From: Candidatus Ideonella esbjergensis
GTDB taxonomy: Bacteria; Pseudomonadota; Gammaproteobacteria; Burkholderiales; Burkholderiaceae_C
Reading direction: 5' to 3'
DNA: 64,000 nt
Assembly: GCA_016710065.1 (NCBI GenBank)
Contig: JADJLP010000001.1
Span: 1,240,001-1,304,000 of the forward strand
This document shows positions 34,601 to 41,556 of this stretch, in pieces (position 1 is the stretch's first letter; every line of letters starts with the position of its first letter). Both the position numbers and the translations under genes were made by a program. The notes under the pieces are model-generated. The model had not been told where the DNA came from and made no database searches. It worked only from the letters and a program-made list of their open reading frames with translations.

Positions 34601-34912
34601 TTGCGCCAGTTGCGCATCGGTGTGGTCCATCTCCAGGTCGCCCAGGCGGCGCATGGCACGGGCGCGTTGCTCGGCGTTGGGGGCGGCGGCCAGCAGCTCG
34701 CGCCAGGCCTTCAGGGCCAGCGTTTCGTTGCTGGCCAGGGGCATGCGGCCGGGCAACGCCGGCGAGCGCGCGGCCAGGGTCTTGAGCGTGGGGGCATCGT
34801 CGGCCGGCAGCGGCGGCTTGCTGGCGCAGGCGGCCAGGCCGGCGGCGATCAGCAGCGCCAGCAGCGTGGGGCGGTGCCGCACGGTGTGCAGGGGTTCAGC
34901 GCGGCGCGGCAT
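31604..34912 (-). CDS. Very large TPR lipoprotein (GltE-like scaffold)
   Basis: A 1102-residue envelope protein. The signal peptide ends in a lipobox (GLAAC, Cys 29), so it should be lipid-anchored, probably in the outer membrane. Nearly the whole length is helical repeats of the TPR type, for example residues about 110-130 (YRQAIAQYQAYLKAYPQD), 150-170 and 190-215, and again near the C terminus (AREAYAKALALDPAYAPAVLNLGVLHDL). The last residues are Ala/Pro-rich. It overlaps the preceding gene by 17 bases and the next by 4. Such repeat proteins organise multi-protein machines; a scaffold between the motor and the outer membrane is inferred from the neighbours. Confidence 0.85.
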   Translation of the reverse strand: MPRRAEPLHTVRHRPTLLALLIAAGLAACASKPPLPADDAPTLKTLAARSPALPGRMPLASNETLALKAWRELLAAAPNAEQRARAMRRLGDLEMDHTDAQLAQGEGNTATGNPDYRQAIAQYQAYLKAYPQDPANDLVLYQLARAHEQGGDLDTALKVITQLVSQYPQTKHLDEAQFRRGELLFTARQYPQAEVAYAAVLASPRVTPYRERALYMQGWSQFKQARLEPALESFLAVLDLKLAGHDDTVPLEALPALSRADRELVDDSFRVVSLALENLQGAQTIPSFTQTKARQSYELRLYQQLAVLYLKQDRPKDAADTYGAFVARHPLHAQAPLLQTEVIAIHEKAGFAALALQAKKEFVARYGTNSPFRRTNRSGWERAQPLVRTHLAELARHYHAASQQTQANPEVRQESVREAVQWYQALLKAFPTDAEAAPNSFLLAELLYEDKRYADAAAQYTQTAYGYPAHARSADAGYAALLALAQQTQGAAPEQQPRLRRAGVESGLRFAKAFATDPRATAVLVNAADTQYQLGDAQAAAETAKLALAAKAPATPATADQRRVAWTVLALTSFEGARFADAEQHITEVLALTPANTPDSAKKRNDWVERQAAAIYKQGEQARANGQARQAAELFARVGEAAPQSAVRVAAQFDAATQWLTLKDWPAATRVLEDFRQRHPRDPLQAQVPAKLALAYSEQGQWALAAAEFERVAQTATEPDMARAALWQTAELYERAAQGNTSTTTRASAAQAWERYLRSHPAPLEPALEARAHLAQWARLQAGVQTQPPTKTPGKPRNKGPAQAARQAKTELDWQREIFQAEQAGGNARTPRTRTLGAQAALALAAPEFEAYQKIALVEPLQKTLKAKKAKLEEVLKACAVAADYGVAEVVTAATFHTAALYQDFGKSLLESQRPKRMSKLEREQYDVLLEEQAFPFEEKATELHELNARRASLGLYDTWVQKSFAALGKLRPVRYGKAERTDASATTEAAKANLQAVALRQKGEFGPAREAYAKALALDPAYAPAVLNLGVLHDLYLGHPAEALTLYERYLALTPPGDAQVGKWVADLKNRLPKPVAATDKAATPAPAQPASPASPAKDKP

Positions 34913-36875
34913 GGTCGTCCTGCGGGTTGGGCGGTGATGGCTGGCGGGCGCTGTCCTGCAACTGGGCCATCGCGTAGCGGGCCTGGGTGCCGTAGGCGGC
35001 CAGGCGTTCTCTCTGGGTTTGCAGGTCGGCCACGGCCAGGGCTTGCAGGGCGGTGGCTTCTTCCTGGCCCAGCTTGGTGAGCTGTGGCAGCAGGGCCTGG
35101 ATCTGTTGGTTCAAAGCGGTGATGCGCTGGCCCAATTGGGTGAAGCGCTCGGCCTGGTCGCGCTGGGCCTGCTCCAGTGCCGCCAGCCGGGCCTGGGCTT
35201 GCGCGCGCTGCGCGCCGATGGTGGCGATGGCTTTGCTGGCCTGCCAAAGGCGTTCGGGCGCGGCCTGGGCCAGCTCCCAACTCAGCAGGCCAGCCAGCAG
35301 GCGCACGCGCTCGGCCGTGGCAGCCAGGCTGCGGGCCTCTTCAGCGGGCGTGCTGGTCTGGCCTGCAGCGGCCAGCGCGCCACGGGTGCGCGACAGGCGC
35401 TGCAGCAGATCGTGCTCGCGCGGCGTGGCCAGAGCCATGCCGTCGGCGTCCTCACGGGCCTTGTCCAGTTCGGCACTCAGCGCCTGGTGGCGGGCCTGCA
35501 GGCCCGCCAGGTCGATCTGCCGGGCCTGCTGCTGCACCACCGGCAGCTTCGCGGCAAAGGTCTTCTGGCGCAGGGCCAGCATGTCCTGGTAGCCGGCCAG
35601 CTTGTCTTGCCACTGTTGCAGGCGCTCGCTCAGGAAGCTCAGGTCGCGCAGCGCCTTGAAGCCTTCCTGAAAGGGGTTGCTGGCCAGCGTGGCGGCCAGC
35701 TGCCGGCCATGGGGCAGGCTGGGCAACTCATCGACGTTCACAGCCCAACCCAAGCCGGCCCCCGGGTTGAGGGCCAGCAGTTCGCCCAGCCAGGGGCCGC
35801 TCTGGAGCGCGGCGATGGACTCGCCCAGGCGGCCGTCCTCGCTCTGGTACTCGTTCAGCGCCTGTTGGTACTGCTGCAGGGCCTCGGCCGGTGCGCCCAG
35901 CTCGGCCAACGCGAAGGGCATGGCGATGCGGGCCTCCTGCACGGCGGGGTCACTCACGTCGCGGGTGAGCAACTCTTGCCACGGCACCAGGGCCTCCTTT
36001 GCCTGCTGGCGTGCCAGCGAGGCCCAGCCCAAGCCCAGCAGGGCCTTGTTCGAGAACGGGCCTTGCAGGCGCACGCGCTCCAGCCAGTGCTGGGCTCGCC
36101 CGGCATCCTGGCGCTGCAGCGCGGCAAAACCCAGGGCCAGGTTGGTCTGGTCGCGCAGGCTGCGTTGCTCTTCGGTGGCGGCGCGGCTCTGGCCCAGGCC
36201 GTCGAGCCAGCGCTGGCCACCGGCAGCGTCGCCGCCGCGCACCATGGCCACGCCCAGGTTGAAGCGGGCGTAGCGGGTGGCGTCGCTGAGCAGGTCTTGC
36301 TCGTCAGTCGGGGCTCCGGGTGTGCCTGCCAGGTTGTTGAGCGCCTGCGCAGCCCCTTCGTTGTCGCCCAGCGCCAGCTTCACCTGGGCCAGCAGCAGGC
36401 CGCGCTCGGTTTGCAGGGCCGGTGGCAGCGTGCCGGCGATGCGGCCCAAGGCATCCAGTGCGGCCTCGGGCAGGCTGCGGGCGTGGCGCACCTTGGCCAG
36501 AAAGAACCAGGCCCGGTCGCGCACAGCCGGCGCCGTGCCTTGCGCGATCAGGCGCTCGAACACCTCGCCCGCCTGGTCATGCATGCCCCAGGAGAGCAGC
36601 AGGCCGCCGCGCAGCACCTCGGCCTCGTCCTCGTGCTGGGGCAGGCGCTGGAAATGCTGCGACACCATCAGCGACGAGATGGCGTTGAAGTATTCGTCCT
36701 GGTAGAAGTGGAACAGCACGTCGCCGTAGTGCGGGGCCTTGATGCTGTGGTCGGGCGCGGTCGGCGCGTCGGCCGCCCACGTGGGCGTGGCGCACAACAG
36801 CAGGGCCACGCAGCCAGCGGCCAGCGCGGTGGCGCGCAGGTGCAAGCCCCAGCCGGGAACACGACGCAAGACCAT
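34896..36875 (-). CDS. Periplasmic TPR/coiled-coil protein
   Basis: A 659-residue protein starting at ATG 36875, which shares one base with the stop of the preceding gene (TGATG). After a signal peptide (ALAAGCVALLLCATPTWA) come TPR-like helices in the first half (HYGDVLFHFYQDEYFNAISS, RYARFNLGVAMVRGGD, ALLGLGWASLARQQ). The second half, from about residue 380, is predicted long coiled coil, rich in Gln, Ala and Leu (LSERLQQWQDKLAGY, AQARLAALEQAQRDQAERF). The family is not one I can name. It is likely a periplasmic spacer or scaffold in the same complex as the 1102-residue lipoprotein. Confidence 0.8.
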   Translation of the reverse strand: MVLRRVPGWGLHLRATALAAGCVALLLCATPTWAADAPTAPDHSIKAPHYGDVLFHFYQDEYFNAISSLMVSQHFQRLPQHEDEAEVLRGGLLLSWGMHDQAGEVFERLIAQGTAPAVRDRAWFFLAKVRHARSLPEAALDALGRIAGTLPPALQTERGLLLAQVKLALGDNEGAAQALNNLAGTPGAPTDEQDLLSDATRYARFNLGVAMVRGGDAAGGQRWLDGLGQSRAATEEQRSLRDQTNLALGFAALQRQDAGRAQHWLERVRLQGPFSNKALLGLGWASLARQQAKEALVPWQELLTRDVSDPAVQEARIAMPFALAELGAPAEALQQYQQALNEYQSEDGRLGESIAALQSGPWLGELLALNPGAGLGWAVNVDELPSLPHGRQLAATLASNPFQEGFKALRDLSFLSERLQQWQDKLAGYQDMLALRQKTFAAKLPVVQQQARQIDLAGLQARHQALSAELDKAREDADGMALATPREHDLLQRLSRTRGALAAAGQTSTPAEEARSLAATAERVRLLAGLLSWELAQAAPERLWQASKAIATIGAQRAQAQARLAALEQAQRDQAERFTQLGQRITALNQQIQALLPQLTKLGQEEATALQALAVADLQTQRERLAAYGTQARYAMAQLQDSARQPSPPNPQDDHAAPR

Positions 36876-37486
36876 CACTGCCAGACTTTGACGTCGAACT
36901 CGGGTTGCAACTTGCCCATCGCGTCCTTGATGCGCAGCTCGATGTATTGCGGCTCGCTGCCCTTCTCGAACTTGAGCGTGGTGGCGCGCTTGTAGTCGCG
37001 CGCGTGCGGGCCTTGGCCGGTGAAGAAGGCGGTGATCTCGTGTTCGCCGGCACGCAGGTTGCCCATGAACAGGCGCTGCACGCCACCCCGGTGCAGGGCG
37101 GTGACTTCCAGCGGCGTGTACAGGTAATTGGCCACCACCTTGTCGTCGAGCTTGACCTGCACCGAATCGAGCGAGAAGAGCTTGCCCACATCCATGGACA
37201 CGAACAGCGCCACCTGGGTGCTGGCCGGGAACAGCAGTTCTTCTTCCAGCACCAGCAGGTCGCGGTTCAGGCGGATGACCTGGTCTTTCAGCGCCTGCGC
37301 GCGGGTGTCCAACGCGGTTGGGGATGCCGAGGCTGCGTTGGCGGGCGCAGACGCGGCCTCGGCCGCTGGTGGGGGGGCGGGCGCGTCTGCGGCCCGGGCC
37401 GGCGCCAGGGCGCAGACCAGGGCCAATGTGAAGGTGGCGAGGGTTCGTTGCAGCATGCGGTGGGCGGTGTTGGCGTGATGGGGCAT
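36875..37486 (-). CDS. Periplasmic protein of the motor operon, unknown family
   Basis: A 203-residue protein with a signal peptide (LATFTLALVCALAPARA) and an Ala/Pro-rich linker, then a helix (ALKDQVIRLNRDLLVLEEELLF) and a beta-rich domain (SVQVKLDDKVVANYLYTPLEV, GGVQRLFMGNLRAGEHEITAFF). The beta part resembles a carbohydrate- or protein-binding sandwich fold, but I cannot assign it. Translation starts within the stop codon of the upstream gene (TGATG), and an internal ATG at 37456 is a possible alternative start. It has no cysteines in its predicted mature region. Confidence 0.75.
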   Translation of the reverse strand: MPHHANTAHRMLQRTLATFTLALVCALAPARAADAPAPPPAAEAASAPANAASASPTALDTRAQALKDQVIRLNRDLLVLEEELLFPASTQVALFVSMDVGKLFSLDSVQVKLDDKVVANYLYTPLEVTALHRGGVQRLFMGNLRAGEHEITAFFTGQGPHARDYKRATTLKFEKGSEPQYIELRIKDAMGKLQPEFDVKVWQ

Positions 37487-38646
37487 CAGAACTTGGCGTT
37501 GGCCACCAGTTGCAGCACATGGCCGTTGAAGCTGTAGCGCTGGCCGGTGCGGATGTCGGTGAATCGGCTGTAGTTGAAGTGCACCAGTTCGTAGGCGGCG
37601 GTGAGCCTCAGGTCGTAGCGCGCGGTCGAGCCTTTGACGGCCTGGCTGAGCTTGCCGCCCAGCGAGAAGCTGGTGAAGGCGCTGAGCTGGCGGTTGCGGG
37701 TGACGTAGAGCGTTTCGCTGCTGGCGTTGTCGCTGAAGAACAGCGCATCGCCTTGCCGGTTCAGGCGCACGAAGGCGTCGGCCAGCGTGCCCTTCAGCCC
37801 ACCCTCGCCCAGGTAGCGGCTGGCACCGACTTCCAGCGTGTGGGCCTGGATGGCCCAGGTGTCGCGGTAGTAGCGGTAGTCGGCGTGCACGGCGGTGCGC
37901 GGGCCACCGGCCTCGCTCACGTCGCCCAGCAGGCGGAACTTGAGGGCGCGCGCCGAGCGGGTGCGCGGCACGCGCTCGGGCACGGCCGAGCCGAACACCT
38001 GGGCCACGCGGTAGGGGCTGCCCAGAAAGCCGTCGTCGGCCATGGCCTCGGCGTTGGCGCTCAGCAGCCAGCGCGGGCTGAGGATCTGCGTGGCGCCCAG
38101 CCGGTACTGCCAGTGCGTGGCGTGGTCGAAGTAGCCGCTCTGGCCATGCTTGCCCACGTCGTCCTGCCCGCGGCCAAAGCCCAGGCTCACCGTGGTCATG
38201 CCGCCAAACACCTCTTGCGACACGTCCAGGCTGGCGGTGGTGGCGCGGTAGTCGGGCTCGCTGCTGCGTGTGAGGCCCACATGGATGAGGGTGTCGCGCA
38301 CGGTGTGGTCCAGGCCCAGGCCGAACTCGGTGCGCGTCTCGCGGTAGGGGCTGGCGGTGGTGACCACGTCGATGGACGCATTGCTCACCATGTCGATGTA
38401 GAGGTTGCCCGTGAGCGAGACCTTGTCGGCGATGTTCTTGCGCACCAGGATGGCCGGGCCGGTGGCGCGCACGCCGCCGCCGTCGTAGATGTGCACCATG
38501 GCCTCGCTGCGCTCTTCGGGCAGGTCCACGGCGCGGGCCTGGTGCGACAGCAAGGCGCCGCCGGCCAGCCCCAGCAGCTTGAGCAGCGGTGCTGCCACAC
38601 GCGCCACCGCGCGCAGGCCGATGCGCAGGCGATCAATTGCAGCCAC
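37486..38646 (-). CDS. DUF3570-family outer membrane beta-barrel
   Basis: A predicted outer-membrane barrel with alternating polar and hydrophobic strands (SLTGNLYIDMVSNASIDVV, TTVSLGFGRGQ, FTSFSLGGKL) and a terminal Phe (LQLVANAKF), a barrel assembly signal. The family region VHIYDGGGVRATGPAILVRKN is typical of DUF3570. I chose GTG 38646 because AAGGGGG lies five bases before it; ATG 38703 would add 19 residues and overlap the DUF4266 gene by 71 bases. In other bacteria DUF3570 is found beside DUF4266, thioredoxin-like and ApbE genes, as here. It may be an outer-membrane partner of the flavinylated lipoprotein. Confidence 0.85.
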   Translation of the reverse strand: MAAIDRLRIGLRAVARVAAPLLKLLGLAGGALLSHQARAVDLPEERSEAMVHIYDGGGVRATGPAILVRKNIADKVSLTGNLYIDMVSNASIDVVTTASPYRETRTEFGLGLDHTVRDTLIHVGLTRSSEPDYRATTASLDVSQEVFGGMTTVSLGFGRGQDDVGKHGQSGYFDHATHWQYRLGATQILSPRWLLSANAEAMADDGFLGSPYRVAQVFGSAVPERVPRTRSARALKFRLLGDVSEAGGPRTAVHADYRYYRDTWAIQAHTLEVGASRYLGEGGLKGTLADAFVRLNRQGDALFFSDNASSETLYVTRNRQLSAFTSFSLGGKLSQAVKGSTARYDLRLTAAYELVHFNYSRFTDIRTGQRYSFNGHVLQLVANAKF

Positions 38647-38890
38647 AGCCACCCCCTTGCACGCCGGTGGCGCCATGGGCGCCTTCGCGCACGGTGTAGA
38701 CATGGTCGCGGTGCTTGGCGGCCAGGCTGTCGCGGTTCAAACTCATGATGGGGTCGGCCAGGCGTTCGCGCTCATAGGGCTTGACCCAGGGCTCGATGGC
38801 ACAGCCCGAGAGCAGCGTGGAGGCCAGGGCCAGGGCCAGGGCCAGGGCCAGGGCCAGGGCGGGCAGGGCGGAGCGTTGGAAGGAGGCCAT
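38633..38890 (-). CDS. DUF4266-family small lipoprotein with a possible flavinylation motif
   Basis: An 85-residue protein. The signal sequence has a core of repeated Leu-Ala (residues 10-23) and a lipobox LLSGC (Cys 30). The mature part contains EPWVKPYERERLADPIMSL, typical of DUF4266. The C terminus has EGAHGAT (69-75) and ends GGGCGCN with Cys 82 and Cys 84. ApbE enzymes attach FMN to a Thr in D-G-x-S/T-G-A-T type sites; EGAHGAT differs at two positions (E for D, H for S/T). With ApbE in the same operon, T75 is a candidate FMN attachment site, though this is an inference. The two end cysteines could be substrates of the neighbouring thioredoxin-like protein. Confidence 0.85.
   Translation of the reverse strand: MASFQRSALPALALALALALALASTLLSGCAIEPWVKPYERERLADPIMSLNRDSLAAKHRDHVYTVREGAHGATGVQGGGCGCN
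38822..38860. repeat. Hexanucleotide repeat (ggccag)6.5 in the DUF4266 signal peptide
   Basis: Six and a half perfect copies of ggccag lie within the DUF4266 gene. On the coding strand each copy reads CTGGCC, or Leu-Ala, and together they form the hydrophobic core of the signal peptide. Gain or loss of units by slippage keeps the frame and changes only the core length. Confidence 0.9.
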
Positions 38891-38892
38891 GG

Positions 38893-39423
38893 TCAGTCTT
38901 TCAGCAGTTCGCGGATCTGCTGCTCGTAGGTTTGCGCAGTGCCCTCGCGGTAGCCTTTGTGCAGGTAGCGCACGCGGCCGTCGCGGTCGATCAGCACGGT
39001 GGAGGGCATGGCCGAGATGTCGTAGAGCTTGCTGACCTGCTTGTCGGTGTCGAGCAGTACCGGGAACTTCAGGCCCAGCTTGCCGGCCACGGTGGCCGCG
39101 TTGCGGGTGTCGTCGTCCACGTTCACGCCCAGCAGCAGCAGGCCGGCGCTGCGGTACTTGTCTTGCAGGCGGCTGAGCTGGGGCATTTCTTCGCGGCAGG
39201 GGCCGCACCAGGTGGCCCAGAAGTTCAGCAGCACCACGCGGCCGCGCTGCTCGCGCAGGCGCAGGTTCTGGCCTTCCAGGCTCTTGAGGACGAAATCGGG
39301 TGCAGCCTGGCCGGCCGTGGGGGCCGTCGTGGCTGCGGCCTGCAGTGCGCCACTGGCGGTGGCCAGCGCCACGCCGGGCAACACCAGCCATTGGCGGCGC
39401 GTGAAGTGCGAGCGGTTGAACAT
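38893..39423 (-). CDS. TlpA-like thioredoxin-fold protein
   Basis: A 176-residue periplasmic thioredoxin-fold protein. The N terminus (HFTRRQWLVLPG) has a twin-arginine-like signal. The active site is WATWCGPCREEMP (CGPC), followed by the cis-proline loop AMPSTVLIDRDG, both of the TlpA/ResA type. Such proteins usually reduce cysteines of apocytochromes or other exported proteins. In this operon the likely clients are the CxC of the DUF4266 protein and the haem-site cysteines of the two lipoproteins. Confidence 0.93.
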   Translation of the reverse strand: MFNRSHFTRRQWLVLPGVALATASGALQAAATTAPTAGQAAPDFVLKSLEGQNLRLREQRGRVVLLNFWATWCGPCREEMPQLSRLQDKYRSAGLLLLGVNVDDDTRNAATVAGKLGLKFPVLLDTDKQVSKLYDISAMPSTVLIDRDGRVRYLHKGYREGTAQTYEQQIRELLKD

Positions 39424-39443
39424 GGGGGGCAGTGATGACAGCG

Positions 39444-40100
39444 TCAGAAGAGGTACGACAAGCCGGTGCTCAGTTCGAGGTTCTGGGTGCTTTCGCGCTT
39501 GCCCAGCAGGTCGAGCGAGTAGATGTGATCGCGCATGTCCACACGCAGCGCCAGCCAGTCGCGCAAATACACCTTGGCGCCCAGACCCAGGTTGAAGCTT
39601 TGCTGGCGCTGGCCGGCAAAGCGCGTGGTGCCCACGCCGCCGATCAGGTAGATGGACGAAGGCAGGGCACGGCCTGGGCCCAGAAACACCTCGCCAGGCA
39701 GCAAGTTCACACCCAGCGAGAGGTTGGCGTACTGCAGCCGCTCGCTGCCGGTGGGGAAGATGCCACCGGGCAGCACGCGGCGGAAGGCTTCGTCCTTCAC
39801 GCGGGTGGTGCCCAGCGCGGCTTCGACGAAATAGTCTTCGGTGATGTGATAGCCCAGGCGCAGGCCGCCAGCGATGCTGGCGCCGAAGTTCTGCACCGAG
39901 TAGGCGCCACCGAACAGGCCGACTTCAAAATCGTTGGACGGAAAGCGCGGCAGCTTCACCTCGCGGCGGTCCACCTGCGGCACCACCACGGGCTCGTTGG
40001 GGTTGGGCGCGGGCGTTGCCGCAGGGGCGTCGGCGGCCAGGCTGGCCAGGCTGCTCAGCGCCAGCCAGGCAGCCAGAACGGTGTTTTGGGTCTTGTGCAT
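39444..40100 (-). CDS. Outer membrane beta-barrel protein (GltA/GltB-like candidate)
   Basis: A 218-residue protein with signal peptide (NTVLAAWLALSSLASLAA) and a Pro-rich linker, then a small barrel: NDFEVGLFGGAYSV, GGLRLGYHITEDYFVEAALG and a final strand ending LSYLF. The start ATG 40100 was chosen for the signal peptide. The style is like the outer-membrane beta-barrel domain of myxobacterial motility and related proteins. It sits next to a second barrel fused to an SH3-like domain. Function is inferred: an outer-membrane anchor for the periplasmic machine. Confidence 0.8.
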   Translation of the reverse strand: MHKTQNTVLAAWLALSSLASLAADAPAATPAPNPNEPVVVPQVDRREVKLPRFPSNDFEVGLFGGAYSVQNFGASIAGGLRLGYHITEDYFVEAALGTTRVKDEAFRRVLPGGIFPTGSERLQYANLSLGVNLLPGEVFLGPGRALPSSIYLIGGVGTTRFAGQRQQSFNLGLGAKVYLRDWLALRVDMRDHIYSLDLLGKRESTQNLELSTGLSYLF

Positions 40101-40111
40101 GGTGGATGGAC

Positions 40112-40921
40112 TCAGAAGAAGAACGACAGGCCGGCCGTGACGGCCTTGAATTCGCGCGATTGCAGATCGGACAGGAACACGCTGTAGAGCGTGTAATCGG
40201 CGCGCAGCACAAAGCGGTCGCTGAGGTGGTAGCGCACACCCAGGGTGGCATTGCCCATGGAGGCATTGACCGGCGCGGCGTCCACCAGGCTGCGGTTGGG
40301 CAGGTTGTTGAAGCGGCCCACGCCGATGCCGAAGAAGGGCGAGAGGCGCTGGTCGAACCAGGGCTCGGTGAGCAGGTTCACATGCCACAGCGTGGTGCCC
40401 GAGTACACGCCCTGCACCTGGCCCAGGCTGGCCTCGGCGCTGAGCGTGTCGGACAAACGGTAGCCGGCCCAGAAGCGGATCAGGGGCTCGGACTTGAAGC
40501 GGCCCAGCGCGGCGCCGGCTTCCACGCGGCGGCGCAAATAGTCGTCAAGCAGCACATCACGCAAGGTCTTGCGGCCACCGGCCTCGGTGAGGGTGCGTTC
40601 GATTTGCCCGCGCTGCACCCAGCCCAGCTGGCCGCCCTCGGTGCGCACCTTGAACCAGTCGGTGTGGCGCAACTCGATGCTGACCCAGGCACCACGCTCG
40701 GCCACATGAAAGACCGGAAAGCCGCGCCCCGGGCCGGTGTGCATCTCCAGATAGGGGTCGGCCACGCGCAGGCGCTCGCCCAGGGTGGCGTCTGGCACAG
40801 GGGCCGGCACGGCCACGGTGGCGGGTGCCGATGCCGCCGCTTCGGGCGCGGCCACCTGGGCCAGCACCGGGCCGGCCAGGGCCAGTGCGGCGGCGGCGAT
40901 GACAAGGCGTGCAGGCGTCAT
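40112..40921 (-). CDS. SH3-like domain fused to an outer membrane beta-barrel
   Basis: A 269-residue protein. A signal peptide (ARLVIAAAALALAGPVLAQ) and Ala/Pro linker lead into a bacterial SH3-like domain (residues about 50-110: VADPYLEMHTGPGRGFPVFHV ... WFKVRTEGGQLGWVQRGQ). A beta-barrel of about eight strands follows (WAGYRLSDTLSAEASLGQ, SPFFGIGVGRFN, TLGVRYHLSDRFVLRAD) and ends in FFF. SH3-like modules in the periplasm usually bind peptidoglycan peptides, so this protein may tie the outer membrane to the cell wall. Confidence 0.82.
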   Translation of the reverse strand: MTPARLVIAAAALALAGPVLAQVAAPEAAASAPATVAVPAPVPDATLGERLRVADPYLEMHTGPGRGFPVFHVAERGAWVSIELRHTDWFKVRTEGGQLGWVQRGQIERTLTEAGGRKTLRDVLLDDYLRRRVEAGAALGRFKSEPLIRFWAGYRLSDTLSAEASLGQVQGVYSGTTLWHVNLLTEPWFDQRLSPFFGIGVGRFNNLPNRSLVDAAPVNASMGNATLGVRYHLSDRFVLRADYTLYSVFLSDLQSREFKAVTAGLSFFF

Positions 40922-41556
40922 GGCAGGTTGCAGGTGCTGGCGCCAGGGTTGGCGGGGTCGAGCGCGGGCGTGAACATGCTGTAGGTGGCGGTGCCAAACT
41001 CGTCCTGCCCCTGCGGCGCGGGGTGGTTGATCCAGTAGGTGATGAGCCTGGCGGCGGTGTCCTGCTCACTGGCCAGGATCTGGCCACCGCCGTGCAACAC
41101 GTTGAGCAAGAGCGGCTTGTCGAGCAAGCGGCTCTGCAGCGCATCGCCGGGGATGGTGACGCCCAGCGACGAGTAGTAGTTCTTGTACATGTCGGTGGTG
41201 CGTATCACGGCCGGCGTGTTGGCCGGGTCGGACAGGTTCACCGAGGCGGCCGGGTCGGTGATGCGCAGCGCCCCGCCGGTGCCATTGATGTTGGAGTGGC
41301 AGCCGCCCGAGGCGCAGGTGTTGCTGCCGCCCTGTGGCGAGGTGATGGGTGTGACCAGCAGCGGCTGTATGCAGTACTGGAAGTAGGCGAAGGCCAGTTT
41401 CTGCCCACCCGCGCCGGCCGGGTTGCTCACGTCGGGCGGGTTGCCCAGCGGGTTGCCGCCGCCGCAGCCGGACAACTGCGCGGCCAGCAACAGGGCGGAC
41501 AGGGTGAGAGGGGCGAGGCGGCGAGGGGAGCGCGGTTTTCGAGGCTGCATCGTCAT
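40918..41556 (-). CDS. Lipoprotein with a non-standard haem-like CX4CH motif
   Basis: A 212-residue protein. Its start ATG 41556 overlaps the stop of the preceding gene (ATGA), and the signal ends in a lipobox (QLSGC). The middle has NTCASGGCHSNINGTG, a Cys-x4-Cys-His arrangement, with YCIQPLLVTP upstream. This is like a c-type haem site with two extra residues. The family is not one I can name; similar proteins accompany HzsA-like genes. Haem binding is probable but not certain. Confidence 0.75.
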   Translation of the reverse strand: MTMQPRKPRSPRRLAPLTLSALLLAAQLSGCGGGNPLGNPPDVSNPAGAGGQKLAFAYFQYCIQPLLVTPITSPQGGSNTCASGGCHSNINGTGGALRITDPAASVNLSDPANTPAVIRTTDMYKNYYSSLGVTIPGDALQSRLLDKPLLLNVLHGGGQILASEQDTAARLITYWINHPAPQGQDEFGTATYSMFTPALDPANPGASTCNLP

